A stretch of 15,020 bases of DNA from Pseudomonadota bacterium (lineage in GTDB: Bacteria; Pseudomonadota; Alphaproteobacteria; Sphingomonadales; Sphingomonadaceae): positions 1-15,020 of the forward strand of contig JAFAGN010000050.1 of assembly GCA_023422695.1 (NCBI GenBank), in the 5' to 3' direction. The position numbers were made by a program, and so were the translations under genes. A model generated the notes under the pieces. It saw only the letters and a program-made list of their open reading frames with translations, did not search any database and was not told where the DNA came from. Of this stretch, positions 5,299 through 13,277 are shown in pieces; position 1 is the stretch's first letter, and each line of letters begins with the position of its first letter.

Positions 5299-5550
5299 AT
5301 GCTTACGCTTTTGCTCTCCCTCGCCCTGTCGACAGCGTCGCCCGATGCTGCGGCTTCAGCGCCGCCGATGACGTCCGACACCAGCAAGCCGGCGAAAGCC
5401 GCCAAGCCCGAGAAAATCTGCAAAAAGGTCGAAACGACCGGCAGCACCGTGCCCAAGCGCGTCTGCCGCGTCGTCACCGAACCGGCACAGCCCGCCCCGG
5501 ACGCAGCGCGCGCCAACACCGCGGCGCCTGCCGGGGGCGCAACCCGCTAA
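5299..5550 (+). CDS. Small exported protein with CR-TGS-CR motif, paralog 2
   Basis: 83 aa from the ATG at 5299; AAGGAG at 5283-5288 fixes this start over an in-frame ATG at 5272. The N-terminus MLTLLLSLALSTAS is a probable signal peptide and nearly duplicates that of the upstream paralog (MLTLMMSLALAAA). The conserved core KICKKVETTGSTVPKRVCRV again has two cysteines 16 residues apart around a TGS turn. The C-terminus is a Pro/Ala-rich tail that differs from paralog 1. The similarity indicates tandem duplication followed by divergence. The function is unknown and a periplasmic location is inferred. It converges with the chorismate mutase gene, with only 8 bp between the stop codons. Confidence 0.75.
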   Translation: MLTLLLSLALSTASPDAAASAPPMTSDTSKPAKAAKPEKICKKVETTGSTVPKRVCRVVTEPAQPAPDAARANTAAPAGGATR

Positions 5551-5558
5551 CCTCGCGG

Positions 5559-5873
5559 TCAGTGGTCGGCGCGAATGCGCTTCCATTCGGTCGCCTCATA
5601 GGCGATCGACTGTTCGACCAGTTCTTCCCAGATCGCGCGGAAATGTTCGGGCGGCAGGCCCGCTGACGCGGCCTCGCGCGCGACATTGTCCAGGACCTGC
5701 GCCTTGCGCGCTTCGTTGCGCACCGCGCCATGGTCGGTCTTGATCCGCGCCGCGGCGTCCATATAGGCGAAGCGCCGCACCAGCAGCGCGACAAGTTCGC
5801 GGTCCATATGATCGACGCCCGCGCGCACATCGGTCATCGTTTCGCACTGTTCGGGAAGTTTGATATCGGTCAT
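5559..5873 (-). CDS. Chorismate mutase, AroQ class
   Basis: 104 aa, an all-helical stand-alone AroQ-fold chorismate mutase. It would convert chorismate to prephenate on the way to phenylalanine and tyrosine. Arg17, Arg34 and Lys45 have the same 17- and 11-residue spacing as the catalytic Arg, Arg and Lys of the AroQ family. Gln88 fits the late active-site position. The sequence RRFAYMDAAARIK is also reminiscent of isochorismate-pyruvate lyase (PchB), so a lyase role cannot be excluded by eye. No signal peptide is present, so it is cytoplasmic. The start at 5873 has no obvious Shine-Dalgarno sequence; Met13 is an alternative. No other aromatic-pathway gene is nearby. Confidence 0.85.
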   Translation of the reverse strand: MTDIKLPEQCETMTDVRAGVDHMDRELVALLVRRFAYMDAAARIKTDHGAVRNEARKAQVLDNVAREAASAGLPPEHFRAIWEELVEQSIAYEATEWKRIRADH

Positions 5874-5938
5874 GCGCCGAGCGTTTAGCGGAAATAATCC
5901 GGCTGTCGAGGCACCAGTACGGCAAGCGCGCGGCGCGC

Positions 5939-5966
5939 TTGACTTTGCCCCGCCCCCCGGCTAACC
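5939..5966 (+). promoter_or_regulatory. Predicted rpsD promoter
   Basis: TTGACT at 5939-5944 and CTAACC at 5961-5966 are spaced by 16 bp. The -35 is near consensus. The -10 region GCTAACCG resembles the GCTA-type -10 of alphaproteobacterial housekeeping promoters. Transcription would begin near 5973, giving a leader of about 110 nt before rpsD. Confidence 0.5.
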
Positions 5967-6002
5967 GCGCGCCTTCGCAATGGACCCCGCACCCCGGTGA
6001 AG

Positions 6003-6052
6003 CGGCGGTCGCATAGGACACAGCTCCTATGGTGCGACCCGGGACACCGCCG
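6003..6052 (+). promoter_or_regulatory. Structured rpsD leader, candidate autoregulatory element
   Basis: Nested complementary segments lie in the 5' leader. GGTCGCA (6007-6013) pairs with TGCGACC (6033-6039). TAGGA (6014-6018) pairs with TCCTA (6025-6029) after a 3-nt bulge. CGGCGGT (6003-6009) pairs with ACCGCCG (6046-6052). The outer and inner pairings share 6007-6009, so two alternative folds are possible, which suits a switch. Ribosomal protein S4 is a known translational autoregulator in other bacteria. Binding of S4 here is inference. Confidence 0.4.
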
Positions 6053-6086
6053 AAATCCTTCGGCACACAGCATATTGGAGACGACA

Positions 6087-6698
6087 ATGTCGAAGCGCCA
6101 GAGCGCCAAGTATAAACTCGACCGCCGTATGGGCGAGAACATCTGGGGTCGCCCGAAGAGCCCGGTCAACCGCCGCGAATATGGCCCCGGCCAGCACGGC
6201 CAGCGCCGCAAGGGCAAGGTGTCGGATTTCGGCATCCAGCTGCGCGCGAAGCAGAAACTGAAGGGCTATTACGGCGACATCACCGAAAAGCAGTTCAAGA
6301 AGAACTATTTCGAAGCCAGCCGGATGAAGGGCGACACCGGTCAGAACCTGATCGGCCTGCTCGAACGCCGCCTCGACGCGGTCGTCTATCGCTCGAAATT
6401 CACCCCGACGATCTTCTCGGCACGCCAGCTGGTCAGCCACGGCCACGTCTATGTGAACGGCGTGAAGTGCAACGTCGCCAGCCGCCTCGTGAAGCCGGGT
6501 GACGAAATCACCCTGGGCAAGAAGGCACAGGAAATGGCGCTGGTCGCCGAAGCGCAGAGCCTGCCCGAGCGTGACCTGCCCGAATATCTGGCGGTCGACG
6601 GCACCAAGGCAACCTATGTCCGCGTCCCGACGCTCGACGAAGTGCCCTATCCGGTGAAGATGGAGCCGAACCTGGTCGTCGAATTCTATTCGCGCTGA
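6087..6698 (+). CDS. rpsD: 30S ribosomal protein S4
   Basis: A 203-aa S4, a primary 16S rRNA-binding protein that nucleates assembly of the 30S body and contributes to decoding fidelity. The N-terminal domain starts MSKRQSAKYKLDRRMGENIW, and the S4 RNA-binding domain covers about 93-156 (RLDAVVYRSKF, ARQLVSHGHVYVNG). The alphaproteobacterial type lacks the N-terminal zinc cysteines. The ATG at 6087 has GGAG six bases upstream; an in-frame ATG at 5997 lies in the structured leader and is rejected. It is monocistronic: it has its own promoter and a strong terminator, and the downstream gene converges on it. Confidence 0.97.
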   Translation: MSKRQSAKYKLDRRMGENIWGRPKSPVNRREYGPGQHGQRRKGKVSDFGIQLRAKQKLKGYYGDITEKQFKKNYFEASRMKGDTGQNLIGLLERRLDAVVYRSKFTPTIFSARQLVSHGHVYVNGVKCNVASRLVKPGDEITLGKKAQEMALVAEAQSLPERDLPEYLAVDGTKATYVRVPTLDEVPYPVKMEPNLVVEFYSR

Positions 6699-6722
6699 TC
6701 CAGCGGTCACCCGCACGAAATC

Positions 6723-6758
6723 AAGGGGCGGTCCGGCGACGGGCCGCCCCTTTTCGTT
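6723..6758 (+). terminator. Intrinsic terminator of rpsD
   Basis: AAGGGGCGG (6723-6731) pairs perfectly with CCGCCCCTT (6744-6752), with further partial pairing inside, and TTTTCGTTT follows. It lies 25 bp after the rpsD stop. It ends directly before the stop codon of the converging S9 peptidase gene and could also terminate that transcript, though its opposite side has only a short T-rich tail. Confidence 0.85.
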
Positions 6759-8681
6759 TCACTTGGGCAGAAAAGCCTCAATCCGTCTGAGCATATCTGC
6801 GCGGGCCGACGATGATCCAAGATCGTGGGCCAGACCCGGATATTCGATTAGCTCGGCGCTGCGCCCAACCTTTTGCAACTCGCGAACCATCGTTTTTGAC
6901 TGCGTCGGCTCGACATTCTGGTCGATCGTGCCGTGGAAGAGCAAGACCGGAGCCTTGATCTGAGCCGCGTTCTGCGCCGGCGACCCTTCGCGCAGGTGCG
7001 GGCCAGTGCCGATGAAATCGCGCTGAAGCCGCGCGGTCGTGTAGCGGCTTTCCTCTTGTCGTAGTTGGACAAGGTCGGTGACCGGCGCGATCGCGACAAT
7101 CGATTTGAACAGGTCTGGCGCCATCACTCCGGACTGCAAGGCCGCGTAGCCGCCATAGGACCAGCCGACGATCGAGAGCTTGTCGGCTGGCACACCTTGG
7201 CTAACCAGCCATCGCCCAGCATCGCTGACGTCACCGATCGATGTGCGCCACGACTGGAACCCGTTGCGCTGATACCATTCGTCGCCATAACCAGCCGAGC
7301 CCCTGAAATTCGGCTGAAGTACCGCAAAGCCGCGCTGGGCGAGAAACTGCGCAAGCCAGTCAAAGCCCCATTCATCGCGAGCCGATGGACCGCCGTGCGG
7401 CATGACGACCGCGGGCAGCCCGGCAACGCTGGCTTTTCCGGGCGGAAGCGTAAGGTAGGCAGGGATTTCAACACCATCGGCCGCCGGATATTTTATCGCG
7501 CGCACGTCGGACAGCTTGACGCCTTCCAGCGTAGGGCGATCGGCGAGCAACGGTCGCAAGCTCTTTAAAGTCGTATCAAACAGATAATAATGCCCCGGAT
7601 CAGTGTCGGATCCCGCCCAGACAAGGAAGGTCTTTTCGTCACGCGTGGCGTCGATCAGCCGAACCGTGCGGGCGCCGAGCGCCTTTTCGAGCTGCGCCGC
7701 CAATGCCTTGATGCGTGGATCGAAATAATGCGCATGTGGCCGGTCGGTCGAATAGGCCACACCGACAACCCGGCCTGATTGCCCAATCCGCAAAGTGCTC
7801 GAAACATCAACCTCCGGATGCGCAAAGATCGTTTCAGCATCGATCGCTCCTTGCAGGTCCATTCGCTGCAAAGCGACACGGCCATTGACTCGGCCAAAGC
7901 CGAACACCCGATCGGCTCCATGCTCGATCGCTACCGGTCGAAAACCTTCACGCGTCGGAATGTCATATACTGACAGATTTCGCCAGCTTCCCCCGGACAC
8001 CGGCCTTGAAAAATAGCGGTTCTTCTCGTCAACCATTCCTGAATCGCTGGAAGCGTTACTGACCAGAACGCGAAGTTTTCCGGATTCGTCGGACAGATAA
8101 TTGACCGCATAGGTGCGCGGCGCCTCGACGGTCTTTTCATTATCGTTCCGCGTCGAAATCGTCACGACGCGGTTGCTTGGATGCCACAGCATGATGCGAT
8201 CGTCTTCTGCGGGCAACCAGTCGATCAAATGACTACCGGCAAAAGCATATTTGCCTTCGGGTCCGACGACATTCAGGTTTTTCCCGTCAGGATCGAGCGC
8301 CATCAGTCGCCGGAAAGAATGGACATCACGGCCCTGGCCCTTCTCGCGACCACCAATTTCGCACAACAACCGCTGCGCACTTTCCCATCCGCACCACGAA
8401 AAAAATTCGGGATCGCCACTTGCTCGCATGATCCGCTTGGGAGCCGCGCCGTCGGCGGTGCCCACCACGAAAAGATCATTTCCGCCTGCCGGAGATGGCG
8501 AGATGAACGCGATCGATTTGCCATCAGGCGAAAGGCTGATGTCATCGACCGAGCCGATCGCGCTGAACAGCCCCACCGAATCGGTGACCGTCGTTTCCGA
8601 CCGAGCCGGTCCGGCAAAAAACAGTATTGAAACTGCCGCAAATGCCGAAGATGTCAGCCGCAAAGCCGCGAATTTCACCAT
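6759..8681 (-). CDS. S9 family serine peptidase (prolyl oligopeptidase-like), exported
   Basis: 640 aa from the ATG at 8681. The first ~28 residues (MVKFAALRLTSSAFAAVS onward, ending in PARSE) form a signal peptide. Residues ~30-360 are the repetitive beta-propeller that gates substrate access, and ~380-640 the alpha/beta-hydrolase catalytic domain. The triad is predicted as Ser508 (GWSYGG), Asp587 (HGTIDQNV) and His619 (GLAHDL); HGGPSARDEW and NFRGSAGYG are typical S9 segments. It likely cleaves short peptides in the periplasm as a dipeptidyl- or acylaminoacyl-type peptidase. The ATG at 8681 is chosen over those at 8699 and 8873 because GGGGGA precedes it and the signal peptide begins there. 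Codon use is less GC-biased than in neighbours. The M28 peptidase gene is divergent. Confidence 0.88.
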   Translation of the reverse strand: MVKFAALRLTSSAFAAVSILFFAGPARSETTVTDSVGLFSAIGSVDDISLSPDGKSIAFISPSPAGGNDLFVVGTADGAAPKRIMRASGDPEFFSWCGWESAQRLLCEIGGREKGQGRDVHSFRRLMALDPDGKNLNVVGPEGKYAFAGSHLIDWLPAEDDRIMLWHPSNRVVTISTRNDNEKTVEAPRTYAVNYLSDESGKLRVLVSNASSDSGMVDEKNRYFSRPVSGGSWRNLSVYDIPTREGFRPVAIEHGADRVFGFGRVNGRVALQRMDLQGAIDAETIFAHPEVDVSSTLRIGQSGRVVGVAYSTDRPHAHYFDPRIKALAAQLEKALGARTVRLIDATRDEKTFLVWAGSDTDPGHYYLFDTTLKSLRPLLADRPTLEGVKLSDVRAIKYPAADGVEIPAYLTLPPGKASVAGLPAVVMPHGGPSARDEWGFDWLAQFLAQRGFAVLQPNFRGSAGYGDEWYQRNGFQSWRTSIGDVSDAGRWLVSQGVPADKLSIVGWSYGGYAALQSGVMAPDLFKSIVAIAPVTDLVQLRQEESRYTTARLQRDFIGTGPHLREGSPAQNAAQIKAPVLLFHGTIDQNVEPTQSKTMVRELQKVGRSAELIEYPGLAHDLGSSSARADMLRRIEAFLPK

Positions 8682-8842
8682 TAGAAAGATATCCCCCATT
8701 GTTTGATTGTCGCGCTGCACGCGATCATTTGTCCATTCTTTCCGCGATTTGAACCCGTGCGCAAGTCCCACGGCTTGCACCTGCGCCGACAGGCTGGCAC
8801 AAGCCCGATCGCCCGCAAACGAAACTTTTCGAGGACATTTAC
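8682..8842. other. Divergent intergenic region between S9 and M28 peptidase genes
   Basis: This 161-bp spacer separates two divergent peptidase genes and must hold both promoters. I see no clear -35/-10 pair on either strand. GAGGAC at 8831-8836 is the ribosome binding site of the M28 gene, and GGGGGA on the minus strand near 8691-8697 serves the S9 gene. Confidence 0.4.
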
Positions 8843-10528
8843 ATGCTTCGCTTCCCCCGATCCGCCGCGGCACTCGCGGTCCTTTTGACCGTCGCTGCGT
8901 GTAACGCGTCCGACAAGGGCGCCGCGAACGCCCCCACGCTGCCCGACGTCGAAATCCCCGAACTGTCGCTCGCGACGTTGCAGGAGGTGACGAAGGAATT
9001 GTCGCTCGACGCCTATGAAGGCCGCGCGCCGGGGACGCCGGGCGAGGAAAAGACCGTCGCCTATATCATCAAAAAATACCAGGAAGCGGGGCTGAAGCCC
9101 GGCAACAACGGCAGCTGGACGCAGGATGTGCCGCTGGTCGAGATCACGGCGAAAAATGCGACCCCGCTGACCTTCACCGGCGGCAAGACGCCTGTCACCG
9201 CGCAATATGCGAATGACTATGTCGCGTTCAGCTATCGCGTCCAGCCGACGACCGCGGTCAAGGACAGCGACGTCGTGTTCGTCGGCTATGGCATCAACGC
9301 CCCCGAAAAGGGCTGGAACGACTATGCGGGCCTCGATGTGAAGGGGAAGACCGTCGTCGTCCTGGTCAACGACCCCGACTGGCAGACCAAGGAAGCCAAG
9401 GGCGAATTCAACGGCCGCGCGATGACCTACTACGGCCGCTGGTCGTATAAATATGAGGAAGCGGCGCGCCAGGGCGCTGCCGCGGTGCTGATCGTCCACG
9501 ACACCGAACCCGCCGCCTACGGCTGGAACGTCGTCGAATCGAGCAACACCGGCACCCAATATCTGGCCGAAAGCAAGGACGGCGGCGCGAGCCAGACCGT
9601 CGCCAACGGGTGGATCCAACTGCCCAAGGCGAAAGAGCTGTTCGCCAGCGCCGGGCAGGATTTCGACGCGCTGCGCGATGCCGCCAAGAAAAAGGGGTTC
9701 AAGCCGGTCGCGCTGACCGGGGTGAAGGCGAACTTTAGCTTTGACAATGACATCGCCAAGAAGATGTCGCGGAACGTCATCGGGGTGCTGCCGGGTGCCA
9801 AGCGTCCCGACGAATATGTGCTGTACACTGGCCATTGGGATCATCTGGGTCGCTGCACGCCGGTCGCGGGCGACGACATCTGCAACGGCGCGGTCGACAA
9901 TGCGACCGGCATCGCCGGTCTGGTCACGCTGGCGCAGGCGTTCAACAAGGCAGGCGCACCCGACCGCAGCATCGTGTTCCTGGCGGTGACCGCCGAGGAA
10001 TCGGGGCTGCTCGGATCGAAATTTTATGCTGAAAACCCCGTCTTCCCGCTGTCGCAGACCGTCGGCGGCGTGAATATGGACGCGCTCAACTCGGTCGGTC
10101 CGGCGAAGGACATCGTGGTCGTCGGCGGCGGCAAGTCCGAACTCGACGCCTATGTCGAAAAGCTGGCGCAGATGGAGGGCCGCACGATCAAGGCTGAGCC
10201 GACCCCCGAAAAGGGTTTCTATTATCGTTCGGACCATTTCAGCTTTGCCAAGCTGGGCGTGCCGATGTTCAACTTCGGCAGCGGCGACGAACTGGTCGAG
10301 GGCGGGGTCGAGGCCGGTCAGAAGGCGTCCGAAGACTATGAAAAGAACCGCTATCACGCGCCGGGCGACGAATATGAGGCGATCACCAACTGGGGCGGGA
10401 TGATGGCCGACCTCCGCCTCTATTACGCCGCGGGCCGGATGCTGGCGATGACCGAGGCGTGGCCGAACTGGGTCGAAGGCGACGAATTCCGCGCCGCCCG
10501 CGACAAGTCGCGCGCCGCGGCGAAATAA
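8843..10528 (+). CDS. M28 family metallopeptidase, lipoprotein
   Basis: 561 aa. The signal ends in a lipobox with Cys20 (LLTVAAC), so it should be a lipid-anchored envelope protein. Residues ~110-300 include a PA-type insert (VVFVGYGINAPEKGWNDYAGLDVKGK), and ~305-540 the M28 zinc-peptidase domain. Predicted ligands and catalytic residues are His331 (TGHWDHLG), Asp352 (AVDNATG), Glu385-Glu386 (AEESGLLG), Asp413 (NMDALN) and His505 (YHAPGDEY). The set is complete, so it should be an active co-catalytic two-zinc aminopeptidase. GAGGAC precedes the ATG by six bases. Divergence from an S9 peptidase suggests a peptide-scavenging pair, though shared regulation is not shown. A palindromic repeat follows the stop. 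Confidence 0.92.
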   Translation: MLRFPRSAAALAVLLTVAACNASDKGAANAPTLPDVEIPELSLATLQEVTKELSLDAYEGRAPGTPGEEKTVAYIIKKYQEAGLKPGNNGSWTQDVPLVEITAKNATPLTFTGGKTPVTAQYANDYVAFSYRVQPTTAVKDSDVVFVGYGINAPEKGWNDYAGLDVKGKTVVVLVNDPDWQTKEAKGEFNGRAMTYYGRWSYKYEEAARQGAAAVLIVHDTEPAAYGWNVVESSNTGTQYLAESKDGGASQTVANGWIQLPKAKELFASAGQDFDALRDAAKKKGFKPVALTGVKANFSFDNDIAKKMSRNVIGVLPGAKRPDEYVLYTGHWDHLGRCTPVAGDDICNGAVDNATGIAGLVTLAQAFNKAGAPDRSIVFLAVTAEESGLLGSKFYAENPVFPLSQTVGGVNMDALNSVGPAKDIVVVGGGKSELDAYVEKLAQMEGRTIKAEPTPEKGFYYRSDHFSFAKLGVPMFNFGSGDELVEGGVEAGQKASEDYEKNRYHAPGDEYEAITNWGGMMADLRLYYAAGRMLAMTEAWPNWVEGDEFRAARDKSRAAAK

Positions 10529-10533
10529 GCCTT

Positions 10534-10615
10534 CGTCATTGCGAGCGAAGCGAAGCAATCCAGAGCGGTTTACGCTACTCTGGATTGCCGCGTCGCTTCG
10601 CTCCTCGCAATGACG
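10534..10615. repeat. Palindromic repeat of the CGTCATTGCGAG type
   Basis: CGTCATTGCGAG (10534-10545) matches CTCGCAATGACG (10604-10615) inverted. CAATCCAGAG (10556-10565) matches CTCTGGATTG (10578-10587). A 12-nt loop lies between, and the arms between these blocks are partly complementary. The sequence belongs to a widely distributed bacterial intergenic palindrome that I recognise from many proteobacterial genomes. It fills most of the 115-bp gap between the M28 gene and aguA and could form a strong stem in RNA. Confidence 0.8.
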
Positions 10616-10643
10616 GGGCAGTGGAATCGAGGACTTTAGCCCA

Positions 10644-11627
10644 ATGACCCTACGCATGCCCGCCGAATGGGCGCCGCACGAGGCGGTGTGGATCGGCTTC
10701 CCGCATCTTGCCGACGAATGGTCCGGGCAGATCGACGCCGCGCGGCGCGATGTCGCGGCCTTTGCCAATGCGGTCCACGACGGCGGGCGCGGCGAGCAGG
10801 TGCGACTGGTCGTCAACGACGAGGCGCAGGCGCAAGTCGCCGCGGCGCTGGTCGATCCCGGCGTTTCGATCCTGGTCCAGCCGCTCGGCGACATCTGGCT
10901 GCGCGATACCGGGCCGATCATTGCGGGCACCGGCAGCGCGCGCCGCGCGCGCAACTTCGCATTCAACTGGTGGGGCGAAAAGTTCGTCATGCCCGGCGAT
11001 CAGGAAGTCGGCGCGGCGCTGGCCGCGGGATCGGGCCTGCCCGTCGACGATCAGGATTGGGTGCTCGAGGGCGGCGGGATCGACGTCGACGGCACCGGCC
11101 TGTGCGTGACCACCGAGGAATGCCTGCTCAACCCCAACCGCAACCCCACGCTGACGCGCGAAGACATCGCAGTGCGGCTGCACCAGTCGCTCGGCATCGA
11201 CCGGCTGCTGTGGCTCGGCAATGGCCTCGTCGGCGACCATACCGACGGCCATGTCGACAATCTGGCGAGGTTTGTCGGCGAAGGGCGATTGGCGCTGCCG
11301 GTCGCCGACGGCGATGGCGATCCGAATGCCCACATCTACGCCGATGCCCGCGCGCGCGCCGCAGCGTTCGGCGGGATCGACATCGTCGACCTCCCCTCGC
11401 CCGGACGGGTGGAAATCGACGGCGAGATCGCGGCGGCGAGCTATATGAACTTCTATATTGGCAACAGCGTCGTTGTTGTCCCGACCTATGGCGCAGCGAA
11501 CGACCAAGCCGCGGTCGATGCACTCGCCGCGCTGTTTCCGGGTCGGCGCGCTGTCGGCGTCTCCGCGCTCGGTATCATCGCCGGCGGCGGCAGCTTCCAT
11601 TGCTCGAGCCAGCAGCTTCCCGCCTAA
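10644..11627 (+). CDS. aguA: Agmatine deiminase
   Basis: 327 aa, in the peptidyl-arginine-deiminase fold family (GME superfamily). It hydrolyses agmatine to N-carbamoylputrescine and ammonia. The nucleophile is Cys320 in GGGSFHCSSQQ near the C-terminus. Asp88 (WLRDTGP), Glu142 (VLEGGG), His199 and Asp201 (GDHTDGHVDN) complete the guanidine-binding site. The MPAEWAPHEAVWIGFPH start is diagnostic, and length is slightly short but intact. GAGGA at 10629-10633 is the ribosome binding site. The next gene encodes the enzyme that uses its product, supporting a plant/bacterial-type agmatine route to putrescine. A palindromic repeat separates the two. Confidence 0.95.
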   Translation: MTLRMPAEWAPHEAVWIGFPHLADEWSGQIDAARRDVAAFANAVHDGGRGEQVRLVVNDEAQAQVAAALVDPGVSILVQPLGDIWLRDTGPIIAGTGSARRARNFAFNWWGEKFVMPGDQEVGAALAAGSGLPVDDQDWVLEGGGIDVDGTGLCVTTEECLLNPNRNPTLTREDIAVRLHQSLGIDRLLWLGNGLVGDHTDGHVDNLARFVGEGRLALPVADGDGDPNAHIYADARARAAAFGGIDIVDLPSPGRVEIDGEIAAASYMNFYIGNSVVVVPTYGAANDQAAVDALAALFPGRRAVGVSALGIIAGGGSFHCSSQQLPA

Positions 11628-11644
11628 AGCGGTTCTTCTTTAAT

Positions 11645-11722
11645 CGTCATCCCGGCGAAGGCCGGGATCTCGCCGTTGCGTCATGACGCGAGGTTGAGAT
11701 CCCGGCCTTCGCCGGGATGACG
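11645..11722. repeat. Palindromic repeat with 27-bp perfect arms
   Basis: The arm 11645-11671, beginning CGTCATCCCGGCGAAGG, is repeated perfectly inverted at 11696-11722. Each arm is itself a hairpin (ATCCCGGC-GAAG-GCCGGGAT), and the central segment contains the 12-bp palindrome GCGTCATGACGC (11678-11689). This is a recognisable, widely dispersed proteobacterial repeat. It lies between aguA and aguB and could attenuate read-through or stabilise the upstream mRNA. Confidence 0.85.
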
Positions 11723-11780
11723 GGATGGAGACGGCAGCTTTTGCTCTGGCAAGATGCGCGCGCTGGCCTATATCCGCCCC

Positions 11781-12632
<852 letters not shown>

Positions 12633-12647
12633 CCGGGCGAAACGCCG

Positions 12648-13268
12648 TCAGCTTTCGAAACGGCGGATACTTTCCAGATCGGCGCGATCGAGCGGCTGGG
12701 TCAGCCACAGCCCGCCGCGACCGGCGCGCGACCAGCGCACGATGGCACGGCGCTTGACCCCGCCGGGCAGGATCAGGTCGAGTTCCTTGCCGACCTCAAA
12801 ATGCCCGTCATGGAGGAAGCCCGCGCCATGCTGCGACAGATCGACGAGTTCGATATTCCCCGTGCCTTCGTCGGTGACCGCCTGCGCGCGGCTGTGCACC
12901 GGCAGGCGCGGCTGGCGATAGCCGGTGGCGCGTTGTTCGGCGGCGAGCTTTTTCAGCACATCGGCGACATCGACTTCCTGGTCGAATGCGACGCCGCAGC
13001 GACCACCCTCTGACCACACCACCTTGCCGCGCAGTTGCACCGTGTCGGACAGCGCGATTTCCAGCTGTTCGCCGACGCTGATCGGCACATCGGCGGCGAG
13101 CATCATACCGCGGTCGGAAATATTGCGCACTCGCCACAATCCGGCATCGCCGTTGCGGACGATTTTGGCGATCCGCCAGACGGTGCGATAGCGATCGGCG
13201 CCGCGGCGATCGCTGGCCGCGGCGGCGGCAGCAAATTCCTGCTCTGCGTTCGGGCGAGGATGATTCAT
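12648..13268 (-). CDS. Tandem PilZ-domain protein
   Basis: 206 aa with two PilZ-like beta-barrels and nothing else recognisable. Domain 1 (~21-105) has the RxxxR c-di-GMP motif as Arg28-Thr-Val-Trp-Arg32, and NISDRG (49-54) in place of D/NxSxxG. Domain 2 (~115-200) has DLSQHG (143-148), but its upstream arginine motif (RQPRLPVHSR) is irregular. Domain 1 is therefore the likelier c-di-GMP binder. It is cytoplasmic with no membrane segment. The ATG at 13268 is chosen because AGGTGG lies five bases upstream; an in-frame GTG at 13277 lacks one. No flagellar or c-di-GMP enzyme gene is nearby, so its output is unknown. It is convergent with aguB. Confidence 0.85.
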   Translation of the reverse strand: MNHPRPNAEQEFAAAAAASDRRGADRYRTVWRIAKIVRNGDAGLWRVRNISDRGMMLAADVPISVGEQLEIALSDTVQLRGKVVWSEGGRCGVAFDQEVDVADVLKKLAAEQRATGYRQPRLPVHSRAQAVTDEGTGNIELVDLSQHGAGFLHDGHFEVGKELDLILPGGVKRRAIVRWSRAGRGGLWLTQPLDRADLESIRRFES

Positions 13269-13277
13269 GGCGTCCAC

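Noticed and set aside
5997..6086. 30-residue N-terminal extension of RpsD
   Set aside because: S4 begins MSKRQSAKYKLDRR at 6087 with a proper GGAG site. The extension is the structured mRNA leader.
8682..8873. 64-residue N-terminal extension of the S9 peptidase
   Set aside because: It would bury the signal peptide and overlap the start of the divergent M28 gene. The ATG at 8681 has a ribosome binding site.
8681..10990. 769-codon open frame on the minus strand across the M28 gene and start of aguA
   Set aside because: It is antisense to two well-supported enzymes and includes the translated repeat at 10534-10615. No family similarity is visible.
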